A stretch of DNA of 63,946 bases, taken from NCBI RefSeq assembly GCF_001613305.1, contig NZ_BDCC01000057.1, positions 1 through 63,946 on the forward strand, in the 5' to 3' direction. This document shows positions 16,956-26,153 of the stretch, one piece after another (position 1 is the first letter of the stretch; each line of letters starts with the position of its first letter). The DNA is from Nocardia vaccinii NBRC 15922 (lineage in GTDB: Bacteria; Actinomycetota; Actinomycetes; Mycobacteriales; Mycobacteriaceae). Under the pieces are notes generated by a model. That model did no database searches and had not been told where the DNA came from. It saw nothing but the letters and a program-made list of their open reading frames with translations. A program made the translations under genes and the position numbers.

Positions 16956-17765
16956 ATGAGTTCGGAACTGCACGTCGATGTTTCCGGCGGCGTCGCGGTA
17001 CTCACGCTCAACCGTCCCGCTCAGCAGAACGCGCTGACCCCGGCGTTGACGGAGGAACTCGGCGCGGCCCTGCGCCGCTGCGATGTCGAGGACGCGATTC
17101 GCGCGGTCGTGCTCACCGGGACGCCACCGGCCTTCTGCGCGGGCGCGGACCTGTCCCACCGGGTCGGCGATGTCAGCGCCACCCTCGATCCGCCGCCCTG
17201 GCGGGTGCGCAAACCGGTGATCGCGGCGGTGAACGGCCACGCGGTCGGCATCGGCCTGGCGCTCGCGCTGCAATGCGACCTGCGGTACCTGGCCCGCGAC
17301 GCGGTGTACGGCCTAAATCAGGTCCGTCGCGCGGTGCTTGCCGACGGCTACGCGCACTGGATGCTGCCCCGGCTGGCCGGAATGGCCAATGCCGCCGACA
17401 TCATGCTCACCGGCCGCACCTTCGACGGTGACGAGGCCAAGGCCATGGGCTTGGCCAACAGCTGCCTGCACGCATCCGAGGTGCTGCCGACCGCGATGGC
17501 CGTCGCACACGACATCGCGGGCGGATCCGCGCCGCTTCCCGTGGCGTTGTCCAAACGGCTGCTATGGGAGAGCCTGGGGATGACGCAGGAGGCGGTCGGC
17601 CGGATGGAGACCGAGCTGAACGGCTACGTCGCGCAGAGTATCGACGGCGGGGAGGGGATGGCCGCATTCCGCGACCGCCGCCCGCCCCGCTGGACCGGCA
17701 GCATCACCGACGAATGGCCGGCTTGGGAGATGCTGTCCGAGCCCGAACGCCCCGGGCTGGACTGA
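16956..17765 (+). CDS. Enoyl-CoA hydratase/isomerase-family protein
   Basis: The 269-residue crotonase-fold protein has the CoA/oxyanion segments AFCAGADLSHR (about residues 67-77) and NGHAVGIGLALALQCDLRY. Where typical hydratases have PEVxxGLxPGxGG with a catalytic Glu, this protein reads GLNQVRRAVLADGYAHW, so at least one usual catalytic acid is absent. It may be an isomerase, a hydrolase or a hydratase with a shifted acid. The neighbours (acyl-CoA dehydrogenase, hydrolase) suggest a beta-oxidation-like role. The start has a good GGAAGGA ribosome site. Confidence 0.85.
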   Translation: MSSELHVDVSGGVAVLTLNRPAQQNALTPALTEELGAALRRCDVEDAIRAVVLTGTPPAFCAGADLSHRVGDVSATLDPPPWRVRKPVIAAVNGHAVGIGLALALQCDLRYLARDAVYGLNQVRRAVLADGYAHWMLPRLAGMANAADIMLTGRTFDGDEAKAMGLANSCLHASEVLPTAMAVAHDIAGGSAPLPVALSKRLLWESLGMTQEAVGRMETELNGYVAQSIDGGEGMAAFRDRRPPRWTGSITDEWPAWEMLSEPERPGLD

Positions 17766-17777
17766 GAGCCTGCTCGG

Positions 17778-18083
17778 TCAGGCACGTCCACCGATGACCA
17801 TCAGCAGGAAGACGATGGCCACCAGAACCATCAGCACCGTTCCGACGACGCCGAGGACGTACCCGGTCAGCACCTGCGAGCGGCCGCCGAGCGTGCCGCC
17901 GGATCGCTCGATCTGATCCAACGCCTGCTTGCCCAACGCCCATGCCACCGGACCCAGTGCGCCACAACAGAATATGCTCAGGGCGCCGAGCAGTAGCACT
18001 GTCGTCGCGTGCGGATGCTCGACGGGCTGACCGATCGGCTGATCGGGCAGCTCTCCCCCCCAGTAGGGAGGCTCATTCCACAT
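17778..18083 (-). CDS. Small membrane protein, DUF4190-like
   Basis: The 101-residue product has a polar, Pro/Gly-rich N-terminus followed by two hydrophobic segments (TVLLLGALSIFCCGALGPVAW and TGYVLGVVGTVLMVLVAIVF; the second is C-terminal). The intervening ALGKQALDQIERSGG with a small charged loop fits the DUF4190 pattern common in actinobacteria. The function is unknown. ATG 18083 and GTG 18089 are both possible. The gene converges with the enoyl-CoA hydratase gene, 12 bases away. Confidence 0.75.
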   Translation of the reverse strand: MWNEPPYWGGELPDQPIGQPVEHPHATTVLLLGALSIFCCGALGPVAWALGKQALDQIERSGGTLGGRSQVLTGYVLGVVGTVLMVLVAIVFLLMVIGGRA

Positions 18084-18201
18084 GGCCACCGGTCAAGTCT
18101 ACGGTGACGCGGGCCATTTCATCGTCCGGACGCGCGCCAATTCACATCGGCCGACGCGATCACGAGGCAGAATTCGCCTCCTGGACGGGCGGATTCGCTC
18201 G

Positions 18202-19179
18202 TCAGGACCGGCGCTGACGTGCGATGTCGGCCAGTACGACACCCGCCGCGACCGAGGCGTTCAGCGATTCGACCGGTCCGGCCATCGGAATGCTCAGGAT
18301 CTCGTCACAGGTCTCGCGCACCAGCCGGGACAGGCCCTTGCCCTCCGAGCCGACCACCACGACTGTCGGTGCGGTGCCGTCGAATTCGTCCAGGACGGTG
18401 TCTCCGCCCGCGTCCAGGCCGACGATCTGCACGCCGGTCGAGGCCCAATCCTTCAGTGTGCGAGTCAGATTCGTCGCGCGCGCGACGGGCAGCCGGGCTG
18501 CGGCGCCGGCGCTGGTGCGCCAGGCCACCGCCGTGACGCTCGCGCTGCGCCGCTGCGGGATCACCACGCCGTGACCGCCGAAGGCCGCGACCGAACGGAT
18601 CACCGCGCCGAGATTGCGCGGATCGGAGATGTTGTCCAACGCCACCAGCAACGCGGGTTCGCCCGAGCCATTGGCGGATTGGAGCAGGTCGTCCGGGTGA
18701 ACGTACCGGTAGGGCGGCACCTGCAGGGCCACGCCCTGATGTAATCCGTTGGTGCTCATGCGATCCAGGTCGGTGCGCGGCACCTCCAAGATCGAGATTC
18801 CGGCGTCGGCGGCGAGTTTCACCGAGGCGGTGAGCCGTTCGTCGTTCTCGGTGCCCACCGCGACGTACAGCGCGGTCGCCGGGACGCCGGCGCGCAGGCA
18901 TTCCACCACCGGATTGCGGCCGAGCACCAGTTCGGGTGCGTCGGCGTTGCGGCGTCCGGCGACCCGGCCGCCGGAGGAGGGGCCGCCGCGAGTCTTGGCC
19001 GCGGCCTTGGCCGCCGCGGCCGCGCGTTTGGCCGCGGGGTGGTATTTGCGTTCGGTCGCGGGCGGGGTCGCGCCCCGCCCTTCGAGGCCGCGACGACGCT
19101 TACCGCCGGACCCGACGACCTGTCCCTTCTTGCTGCCGCCCTTGCGCACCGCGCCACGCCGTTGCGAATTGCCTGCCAT
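18202..19179 (-). CDS. rlmB: 23S rRNA 2'-O-methyltransferase RlmB-like (TrmH family)
   Basis: The 325-residue product has a basic, Ala/Lys/Arg-rich N-terminal tail of about 80 residues. It continues with a SpoU substrate-binding domain (LGRNPVVECLRAG) and the SPOUT knot with motif 1 NISDPRNLGAVIRS, motif 2 GSEGKGLSRL and motif 3 IPMAGPVESLNASVAAG. It corresponds to M. tuberculosis Rv3579c and by family modifies Gm2251 of 23S rRNA. The ATG shares its A with the TGA of cysS, so the pair is translationally coupled. Together with cysS it ends the carD-isp operon. Confidence 0.9.
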   Translation of the reverse strand: MAGNSQRRGAVRKGGSKKGQVVGSGGKRRRGLEGRGATPPATERKYHPAAKRAAAAAKAAAKTRGGPSSGGRVAGRRNADAPELVLGRNPVVECLRAGVPATALYVAVGTENDERLTASVKLAADAGISILEVPRTDLDRMSTNGLHQGVALQVPPYRYVHPDDLLQSANGSGEPALLVALDNISDPRNLGAVIRSVAAFGGHGVVIPQRRSASVTAVAWRTSAGAAARLPVARATNLTRTLKDWASTGVQIVGLDAGGDTVLDEFDGTAPTVVVVGSEGKGLSRLVRETCDEILSIPMAGPVESLNASVAAGVVLADIARQRRS

Positions 19180-20585
19180 CAGTTCGTCTTTCGTGTCATC
19201 GGTGATATCAGCGACCACTCCGGGCCGTCGGGTGTGTCGGTGACCTCGACCCCTGCCTCGTGCAGTCGATCGCGCACCGCATCGGCCTCGGCCCAATCCT
19301 TCGCGGCGCGAGCCCGCTGGCGGCGGTCGAGTTCGGCGCGCACCAGAACGTCCAGCGCGTCGTTCGCCGCGGACGAATCCTGCGGCCCGGACCAGTGCGG
19401 ATCCAGTGGATCCACACCCAGGATGCCGAGCATCGCACGCACCTGTCCGGCCGCCTCGCGGGCGGTATCGGCCGCACCGGATTCGAGCGCCTTGTTGCCC
19501 TCGTGCACGACGCGGTGAATTTCGGCCAGTGCCTTGGGAATTCCGAGATTGTCGTCCAGCGCCTCGGCGAACGCGTCGGTCCACTTGCCGACCGGAACAT
19601 CGCCCAGCCGCTCGGTCGCCCGGCGCACGAATGCCTCGAGTCGCTGATAGGTCTGGGCCGCATCGCGCAGCGCCTGATCGGAGTACTCCAGCATCGAGCT
19701 GTAGTGCGCGCTGCCCAGGTAGAACCGAAGTTCCACGGCCCGAACATGTTCCAGCACATTCGGCACGGCCAGAGTGTTGCCCAGCGACTTGGACATCTTC
19801 TCCCCGCCCAGGGTCACCCAGCCGTTGTGCAACCAGTACCGCGCGAAACCGTCACCGGCGGCACGGGATTGGGCGATTTCGTTCTCGTGGTGCGGGAACA
19901 CCAGATCCATACCGCCGCAATGGATATCGAATTCCGGGCCGAGATAGAACCCGGCCATCGCCGAGCATTCCAGATGCCAGCCGGGGCGACCCGGACCCCA
20001 CGGCGAGGGCCAGGTCGGCTCGCCGGGTTTGGCGGCCTTCCAGAGCGTGAAGTCGCGCGGATCGCGTTTGCCCTCACCCGCGCTCTCACCCTGATGTACG
20101 TCGTCGAGTTTGTGGCCGGACAACGCCCCGTATTCGGGATAGCTGCACACATCGAAGTAGACGTTCCCGGACGAGGCGTATGCGTGACCGCGTTCGATCA
20201 ACCGCTCCATCATCTCGACCATCTGGGTGATGTGCCCGGTCGCGCGCGGTTCCACCGACGGCGGCAGCACGCCGAGCGCGGCATAGGCGCGGTCGAAGAC
20301 GCGCTCGTGCGTGGCGGCCCACTCCCACCAGGGGCGGCCCGCGGCGGCGGCCTTGTTCAGGATCTTGTCGTCGATATCGGTGACATTTCGCACGAACGCG
20401 ACGTCGTAACCGCCCGCGAGCAGCCATCGGCGCAGGACGTCGAACGCGACGCCGCTGCGGACGTGTCCGATATGTGGCTCGCCCTGCACCGTGGCGCCAC
20501 ACAGGTATATCGACGCTCGGCCGGGGACCAGAGGCGTGAAATCACGCAGGGTCCGCGTCGCGGTGTCGAACAGGCGCAGAGTCAC
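19179..20585 (-). CDS. cysS: Cysteinyl-tRNA synthetase
   Basis: The 468-residue class I synthetase has zinc-ligand Cys29, the HIGH motif at 38-41, and KMSKS in GGEKMSKSLGN near residue 266. The zinc-binding CSAM and HHENE segments are also present. It charges tRNA-Cys with cysteine and is equivalent to Rv3580c, not the MshC homologue, since the downstream gene order matches. Translation begins at GTG 20585. It is coupled to rlmB by a one-base overlap and follows ispF after about 160 bases. Confidence 0.97.
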   Translation of the reverse strand: MTLRLFDTATRTLRDFTPLVPGRASIYLCGATVQGEPHIGHVRSGVAFDVLRRWLLAGGYDVAFVRNVTDIDDKILNKAAAAGRPWWEWAATHERVFDRAYAALGVLPPSVEPRATGHITQMVEMMERLIERGHAYASSGNVYFDVCSYPEYGALSGHKLDDVHQGESAGEGKRDPRDFTLWKAAKPGEPTWPSPWGPGRPGWHLECSAMAGFYLGPEFDIHCGGMDLVFPHHENEIAQSRAAGDGFARYWLHNGWVTLGGEKMSKSLGNTLAVPNVLEHVRAVELRFYLGSAHYSSMLEYSDQALRDAAQTYQRLEAFVRRATERLGDVPVGKWTDAFAEALDDNLGIPKALAEIHRVVHEGNKALESGAADTAREAAGQVRAMLGILGVDPLDPHWSGPQDSSAANDALDVLVRAELDRRQRARAAKDWAEADAVRDRLHEAGVEVTDTPDGPEWSLISPMTRKTN

Positions 20586-20748
20586 GACCAGCCATCCTAC
20601 TGTCGGGAATTTTGCATAAGGTACAGGGCGGGCGCCGGGTGGGGGGTATCCGGCAGCTCAGGTGTGCGAGGGAGTCAGCCCGGCGCGTACGGTCAGCCCC
20701 GGAGGCGGCAGCTTGTGTCACCACGCAGGGCCCCGTTCGCGCCGACGA

Positions 20749-21234
20749 TCAACATCGCCGACACAGCAACGCTGTGGCGACCGCCGCGACACCCTCGCCG
20801 CGCCCGGTGAGTCCCAGACCGTCGGTGGTCGTGCCGGACACCGACACCTGTGCACCGAGTAATTCTCCCAGTACCTGCTGCGCCTCGCTACGGCGAGGCC
20901 CGATCTTGGGACGGTTGCCAATGACCTGCAGGGCCGCGTTGACGACGGTATATCCGGCCTCGTCCAGCAGACGCCGGACCTCGCGGAGCATGTCCGCACC
21001 GGACACCCCGGCCCATTCTGGCCGTCCGACGCCGAATACCGCGCCCACATCGCCCAGCCCGGCCGCCGACAGCAGCGCGTCGCACAGTGCGTGCGCGCCG
21101 ACGTCACCGTCGGAGTGACCGGAGCAGCCGCTCTCGCCCTCGAACAGCAGACCGGCCATCCAGCAGGGACGGCCGGGTTCGATCGGGTGTACGTCGGTGC
21201 CGAGGCCGACCCGCAGACCAGTGGGATCGATCAC
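20749..21234 (-). CDS. ispF: 2-C-methyl-D-erythritol 2,4-cyclodiphosphate synthase
   Basis: The 161-residue enzyme of the MEP isoprenoid pathway converts CDP-methylerythritol phosphate into the cyclodiphosphate. Metal ligands are evident as Asp14 and His16 in GTDVHP and His48 in GAHALCDA. GHSDGDVG and the late TTTDGLGLTGRGEG complete the signature. The GTG start at 21234 overlaps the ispD stop (GTGA), so IspD and IspF are made together, as in mycobacteria. Confidence 0.97.
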   Translation of the reverse strand: MIDPTGLRVGLGTDVHPIEPGRPCWMAGLLFEGESGCSGHSDGDVGAHALCDALLSAAGLGDVGAVFGVGRPEWAGVSGADMLREVRRLLDEAGYTVVNAALQVIGNRPKIGPRRSEAQQVLGELLGAQVSVSGTTTDGLGLTGRGEGVAAVATALLCRRC

Positions 21235-22016
21235 CGCGACACCGAGCTGTTCGCGGCCGCCCGGGTCCGCGACGCGGTGCGGATATCCACGGACTCGTTC
21301 GCGGCCTCGGGAGTGTCGCGCTCGGCGAGCAGCGTGCGAGCCAGCCGCAGATCCAGCGGAGTGGTGATCTTGAATGCCAGCGGGTCGCCGGGGATCACCC
21401 GGACATGTGCGCCGAACGCCTCGACCAGGCCCGCGTCGTCGGTCGCGTGCATTCCCGCGGCGTAGGCGTCACGCAGGAGTTGCGCCTCGAAACCCTGGGG
21501 AGTCTGGATCGCGCGCAGTAGGGCGCGGTCGGGGGTGCCGGTCACCTCGCCGGTGGCGTCCACGGATTTGATCGTGTCGGCGACGGGCAGACCCGGGACG
21601 ACGGCCGGGCAACCGGACGTCAGTTCGGCCACCACTCGCGCGATCATCGACGGCGGCGTCAAGGCGCGCGCGGCATCGTGCACGAGGAAATGGGTGGCCT
21701 GCGGTGCGGCGTCGATTCCGGAACGCACCGAATCGGAACGTTCCACGCCGCCCGCGACCACGCTCACCGGCACGGGGCATGCCGGTTCGACGCGGTGGCC
21801 TAGCAGAATCCGCGCCTCGTCGATGAGTTCGGCGGGCGCGGCGATCACGATGTGGTCCACGACCTCGGACGCGATCAGACCGTCTATTGCGAGTGTGAGC
21901 ATGGGCGTGCCGCCGACCGGCACGAACGCCTTGGGCATGGACTCACCCAGGCGAACGCCCCGACCGGCGGCAGGCACCAATGCCACGACACGACTGGTGT
22001 CGTGCAGTTGGTTCAC
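21231..22016 (-). CDS. ispD: 2-C-methyl-D-erythritol 4-phosphate cytidylyltransferase
   Basis: The 261-residue nucleotidyltransferase has the GT-A signature VPAAGRGVRLGESMPKAF, the CTP-binding VVAGGVERSDSVRSG, HDAARALTPP and the late IQTPQGFEAQLLRDAY. It makes CDP-ME from MEP and CTP in isoprenoid synthesis. The C-terminal tail of about 30 residues beyond the family core is Arg/Ser-rich. The GTG start is two bases after the carD stop, indicating one message carD-ispD-ispF. Confidence 0.96.
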   Translation of the reverse strand: MNQLHDTSRVVALVPAAGRGVRLGESMPKAFVPVGGTPMLTLAIDGLIASEVVDHIVIAAPAELIDEARILLGHRVEPACPVPVSVVAGGVERSDSVRSGIDAAPQATHFLVHDAARALTPPSMIARVVAELTSGCPAVVPGLPVADTIKSVDATGEVTGTPDRALLRAIQTPQGFEAQLLRDAYAAGMHATDDAGLVEAFGAHVRVIPGDPLAFKITTPLDLRLARTLLAERDTPEAANESVDIRTASRTRAAANSSVSR

Positions 22017-22018
22017 GA

Positions 22019-22507
22019 TCAGGAGGCCGCTGCGAGAACCTCGTCGAGCAGGGTCTCGGCCTTGACATCATCGGTGCCCTCGGCAAGGGCGAGTTCACCG
22101 ACGAGGATCTGACGAGCCTTGGCGAGCATCCGCTTCTCGCCGGCGGACAGGCCGCGATCCTGTTCGCGTCGCCAGAGATCACGCACGACCTCGGCCACCT
22201 TGTTCACATCGCCGGAGGCGAGCTTCTCCAGGTTGGCCTTGTAACGCCGAGACCAGTTCGTCGGCTCCTCCGTGTGCGGCGCACGTAGTACCTGGAAGAC
22301 TCGATCGAGACCCTCCTGGCCCACGACGTCACGAACGCCGACGTATTCGGCATTCTCGGCGGGAACTCGTACAGTGAGATCGCCCTGGGCGACCTTCAGG
22401 ACCAGATACTCCTTCTGCACACCTTTGATGGTGCGAGTCTCGATAGCTTCGATCAGCGCCGCTCCGTGGTGGGGGTAAACGACGGTGTCTCCGACCTTAA
22501 AAATCAT
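22019..22507 (-). CDS. carD: RNA polymerase-binding transcription factor CarD
   Basis: The 162-residue protein starts MIFKVGDTVVYPHHGAA, the conserved RNAP-interaction (Tudor-like) domain that contacts the beta subunit. A basic helical DNA-binding domain containing NWSRRYKANLEKLASGD and the conserved Trp follows. In mycobacteria CarD stabilises open complexes, especially at rRNA promoters, and is essential. ATG 22507 is chosen because conservation starts there; the frame extends upstream without a credible start. It is the first gene of the minus-strand operon and divergent from lpqE. Confidence 0.96.
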   Translation of the reverse strand: MIFKVGDTVVYPHHGAALIEAIETRTIKGVQKEYLVLKVAQGDLTVRVPAENAEYVGVRDVVGQEGLDRVFQVLRAPHTEEPTNWSRRYKANLEKLASGDVNKVAEVVRDLWRREQDRGLSAGEKRMLAKARQILVGELALAEGTDDVKAETLLDEVLAAAS

Positions 22508-22789
22508 GTGTCCCGTGCCCCTTTCGATGCTCACAGTTTAACATGCGACTCGATAACGGCGCGATCAACGACGCAGGTCAGGGCCACAACAGGCGCGTGC
22601 TGGGGGTTGACAGAACAAATTCGGTGTGCATCCTGTTGTGCCAGAACGAGTTACGGCAGGGCGGTCGCGCGGCGGGTGCGACGCCGGGACCACCGGGGGC
22701 CCTGCCGATCCGCGTGCCCGGACAACTATTACGCTCCGTACTACTACTCTGCATCGTGGAGTGAGCCCGGTCGACATGGAGGACAACCC

Positions 22790-23473
22790 GTGACTGCCCT
22801 GAAAGCCACCACAGCGTCCGAGGCGCGCCGCAGTGCCGTGCGCCGCAGTGCTGTTGCAGTTGCCGCGCTGGCCGCGGGTGCCGCACTCGCGTTGTCGGGC
22901 TGCAGCTCCGGCCAGATCGCGCAGACCGCGCGCCAGGTTTCCGCGGTGAACGGCAATACCGCGAACGTCGGCAATGTGGCGCTGCGCGACGTGCGCGTTC
23001 TGCTGCCGCAGTCCGAGGAGTACACCAACGCCAAGGGCGGTAAGGCGGTGCTCGCCTTCAGCGCGGTCAACTTCGGCACGTCCCAGACCGACGAGCTCAG
23101 CAGCATCACCACCGACCTGGGCACCGTCCAGATCACCCCGTCGGACGCGACCCTGGCCCCGGGCCGGACCGTCGTCGCGGGTGGCCCCGAGGCCGTGCAG
23201 GCCAGCGCCCCGGCCACCTCGACCAGCACACCCGCCGGCGGCACATCCACCAGCGCGTCGAGCACCACCGCGCAGGCGACCACCACGCCGGCAGCCGCCG
23301 ACGGTAAGGCGACCTCCGGCCCGGCCAAGCCGATCCTGGTCGAGATCACGGGCCTGACCAAGGACATCACCCCCGGCTTGACCTATCCGGTCACCTTCAA
23401 TTTCAAGGAGGCCGGGACCGTTCTGGTGAACGTTCCGGTCGACGGCGACAGCGCGCCGCACGCCGCGAGCTGA
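22790..23473 (+). CDS. lpqE: Lipoprotein, LpqE-type
   Basis: The 227-residue product has a twin-basic signal region and lipobox LSGC (lipidated Cys about residue 38). The mature part contains two conserved segments (NVALRDVRVLLPQSEEYTNAK shortened to its core LRDVRVLLP, and the C-terminal TYPVTFNFKEAGTVLVNVPV) split by a long Ser/Thr/Ala/Pro-rich linker. Its position between carD and radA is that of M. tuberculosis lpqE (Rv3584). It likely sits at the outer face of the membrane; the function is unknown. GGAGGA lies seven bases before the GTG start. Confidence 0.85.
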   Translation: MTALKATTASEARRSAVRRSAVAVAALAAGAALALSGCSSGQIAQTARQVSAVNGNTANVGNVALRDVRVLLPQSEEYTNAKGGKAVLAFSAVNFGTSQTDELSSITTDLGTVQITPSDATLAPGRTVVAGGPEAVQASAPATSTSTPAGGTSTSASSTTAQATTTPAAADGKATSGPAKPILVEITGLTKDITPGLTYPVTFNFKEAGTVLVNVPVDGDSAPHAAS

Positions 23474-23506
23474 TCCCGGACGACGGTCGCACCCGGTGGC
23501 CGGAAC

Positions 23507-23524
23507 CGGCCCGCCGCCGGGCCG
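23507..23524 (+). terminator. Hairpin between lpqE and radA
   Basis: CGGCCCG (23507-23513) pairs with CGGGCCG (23518-23524) around a 4-base loop, 34 bases after the lpqE stop. It could end the lpqE message; short stems like this are common by chance in GC-rich DNA. Confidence 0.35.
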
Positions 23525-23593
23525 AAAGGCTCTCGGACCGGCGGTGCGGCAGGGCATGCGGAATCTGTCGGAGTCGATCCCTAGGCTGCGCAC

Positions 23594-24988
23594 GTGCCCA
23601 AGGTGAAATCGCTCTACCGCTGCTCCGCCTGTTCGCACGAGGTCGCCAAGTGGGTGGGACGCTGCCCCTCCTGCGGTGAATGGGGTTCCATCGACGAGCA
23701 GGCCGCGGCACCCGCATCGGTCGCCACCGGGCGGCGCGCCCTGCTGCCATCGACGGCCGCCGCGCCGATCTCCACCATCGATTCGCAGGTCACCCGTGCG
23801 CGTCCGACGGGCGTGAGCGAGCTGGACCGGGTGCTCGGCGGCGGTGTGGTCCCCGGTTCGGTGGTGCTGCTGTCCGGCGAACCCGGTGTGGGCAAATCGA
23901 CGTTGCTGCTCGAGGTGGCTCACCGCTGGGCGCGGCAGCGGGAGGAACGCGCGCTCTATGTGACCGCCGAGGAGTCCGCCGGACAGGTGCGGCTGCGTGC
24001 CGATCGGACCGGCGCGGTGCACGAGCGCGTCTATCTCGCCGCCGAATCGGATCTGGCCACCATCCTCGGGCATGTCGAGCAGGTCCGGCCCTCGCTGCTG
24101 GTGGTCGACTCGGTGCAGACCATGCTGGCCGCTGATGCCGAGGGCGTCATCGGCGGCGTGACGCAGGTGCGCGCGGTGACCTCGGCGCTGACCTCGCTGG
24201 CCAAGGCCACCGGTATCGTGGTTCTGCTGGTCGGGCACGTCACCAAGGACGGCAATGTGGCGGGTCCGCGCACGCTCGAGCATCTGGTCGACGTGGTGTT
24301 GCAGTTCGAGGGCGACAAACACTCCGCCCTGCGCATGGTCCGCGGTGTGAAGAATCGCTTCGGCAGCGCCGACGAGGTGGGCTGTTTCGAACTGCACGAC
24401 GACGGGATCGCCGGTGTGCCCGATCCTTCCGGACTGTTCCTGCATCATCGCGCCGATCCGGTGCCGGGTACGGCGATCACGGTCGCGATGGATGGCAAAC
24501 GTCCGCTGCTGGCCGAGGTACAGGGCCTGACGGTGTCGACGCCCGCGCCCGCGCCGCGTCGAGCGGTCAGTGGTCTGGACTACAACCGGGTGTCGATGGT
24601 GCTCGCGGTACTGCAGAGCCGATGCCACGTCTACCTCGGCAAACACGATGTGTACGCGGCCACGGTGGGCGGTATGCGGCTGACCGAACCGGGTGCGGAT
24701 CTGGCTGTCGCACTGGCGATCACGAGTTCCGAGCGCGGAATCTCGCTGCCCGGCGGCATGGTGATCCTGGGTGAGGTCGGGCTGGCCGGCGAGGTTCGGC
24801 GTGTCACGGGGGCCGGGCGTCGCCTCGCCGAGGCCGAGCGGCTAGGTTTCACTGAGGCGCTGGTGCCGCCGGGCGTGGATTGCTCCGGCCTGTCCATGAG
24901 GGTGCGCGAAGTGGCGAATGTTCGTGCGGCGGTTGCGTTGAGTGGTTTGTCGAAGCGAGGGGGCGAACATGCGGAGGCTACCCAATGA
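23594..24988 (+). CDS. radA: DNA repair protein RadA (Sms)
   Basis: The 464-residue RecA-like helicase promotes branch migration in recombination repair. It has an N-terminal C4 zinc finger (Cys 10, 13, 24, 27), Walker A GEPGVGKST (Lys101), the RadA-specific KNRFG (Lys253) and a C-terminal Lon-protease-like domain (GMRLTEPGADLAVALAI), all at normal spacing. It starts with GTG and overlaps disA by four bases (ATGA), as in many actinobacteria. DisA and RadA are known to interact functionally, so co-expression makes sense. Confidence 0.97.
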   Translation: MPKVKSLYRCSACSHEVAKWVGRCPSCGEWGSIDEQAAAPASVATGRRALLPSTAAAPISTIDSQVTRARPTGVSELDRVLGGGVVPGSVVLLSGEPGVGKSTLLLEVAHRWARQREERALYVTAEESAGQVRLRADRTGAVHERVYLAAESDLATILGHVEQVRPSLLVVDSVQTMLAADAEGVIGGVTQVRAVTSALTSLAKATGIVVLLVGHVTKDGNVAGPRTLEHLVDVVLQFEGDKHSALRMVRGVKNRFGSADEVGCFELHDDGIAGVPDPSGLFLHHRADPVPGTAITVAMDGKRPLLAEVQGLTVSTPAPAPRRAVSGLDYNRVSMVLAVLQSRCHVYLGKHDVYAATVGGMRLTEPGADLAVALAITSSERGISLPGGMVILGEVGLAGEVRRVTGAGRRLAEAERLGFTEALVPPGVDCSGLSMRVREVANVRAAVALSGLSKRGGEHAEATQ

Positions 24989-26130
24989 ACCCTGGCCGTT
25001 GGGTCACCAACCTGCTCGGCAAGCCCACGCCGGGCATCGAGCCGGCGAATTCCGCTGCGCCGTACTGCGATAGCGGGCATCTCGGGTTGCGTGACGTCAT
25101 CGCCCGGCTGGTTCCGGGCACCCAGTTGCGCGACGGTATCGACCGGATCCTGCTGGCGCGCACCGGTGCGTTGATCGTGCTGGGGCACGACGAGTCGGTC
25201 GAGCGGATCTGCGACGGGGGTTTCGAACTCGATATCGAGTTCTCCCCGACGCGCCTGCGCGAATTGTCGAAAATGGATGGCGCGGTTGTGCTTTCGACCG
25301 ACGGCGGGCGAATCCGACGGGCCAACGTGCATCTGGTCCCCGATCCGGCGCTGCCCACGGTGGAGTCCGGCACCCGGCACAAGGCCGCCGAGCGCACCGC
25401 GGCGCAGACCGGATATCCGGTGGTCTCGGTGAGCCGCTCGACCGGGATCGTGACGGTGTATCTGGGCGGCCTGCGGCATCTGGTCCAGCCCTCGCAGTCG
25501 ATTCTCTCCCGGGCCAATCAGGCGATGGGAACGCTCGAGCGCTACCGTTCGCGGCTCGACGAGACGATGCGGCTGCTCTCGATCGTGGAGCTGGAGGATT
25601 TCACCACCCTGCGCGATGTGCTGACCGTCCTGCACTGCCTCGAACTGGTGCGCCGGATCGGTCGCGAGATCGACTCGGATGTGGGCGAACTCGGTATCGA
25701 CGGTCGTCAGCTCGCGCTGCAACTGGCCGAACTGGTGGGCGAGACCGACACGCTGCGGCGGCTGCTGGTTCGCGACTATCTGCGGATGCATCCGGTGGAC
25801 GAGCGGAGTGTCGACGCGGCGCTGGCCGAACTGGACGCTCTGCTCGAGGTGGATCTCCTGGAGCTGGCGAATCTCGGTCCGGCACTGGGCTTTCCGGCCA
25901 CCCTGGAGGCTCTGGACACCGCCGTGTACCCGCGCGGCTACCGGCTGCTCGCCGAGATTCCCCGGGTGACCCTGAGCACCGTGGAATCGGTTGTCGCGGT
26001 GTATGGTTCGCTGTCGAGCCTGCTGTCGGCCACCGCCGACGAACTGGAAACCCTGGACGGGGTGGATCCCCAGGCGGCCCGGCAGATTCGCGAGGGTTTG
26101 TCTCGCCTCGCCGAATCCGGCGGGGTCTGA
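24985..26130 (+). CDS. disA: Diadenylate cyclase / DNA integrity scanning protein DisA
   Basis: The 381-residue enzyme makes c-di-AMP from two ATP. Its N-terminal DAC domain has the DGA motif at 98-100. The second catalytic motif, normally RHR, reads RHK at 131-133. A linker domain and C-terminal helix-hairpin-helix region (VDPQAARQIREGL) for branched DNA complete the layout. The ATG at 24985 overlaps the radA stop, with GGAGG upstream. The N-terminus is about 20 residues longer than in M. tuberculosis. Function is near certain; the K-for-R change is conservative. Confidence 0.95.
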   Translation: MNPGRWVTNLLGKPTPGIEPANSAAPYCDSGHLGLRDVIARLVPGTQLRDGIDRILLARTGALIVLGHDESVERICDGGFELDIEFSPTRLRELSKMDGAVVLSTDGGRIRRANVHLVPDPALPTVESGTRHKAAERTAAQTGYPVVSVSRSTGIVTVYLGGLRHLVQPSQSILSRANQAMGTLERYRSRLDETMRLLSIVELEDFTTLRDVLTVLHCLELVRRIGREIDSDVGELGIDGRQLALQLAELVGETDTLRRLLVRDYLRMHPVDERSVDAALAELDALLEVDLLELANLGPALGFPATLEALDTAVYPRGYRLLAEIPRVTLSTVESVVAVYGSLSSLLSATADELETLDGVDPQAARQIREGLSRLAESGGV

Positions 26131-26153
26131 ATCGCGTCGGCGGTACGTCTCGG

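Noticed and set aside
22508..22789. Precise -35/-10 elements for carD and lpqE
   Set aside because: Only weak matches with poor spacing were seen, so no promoter is reported.
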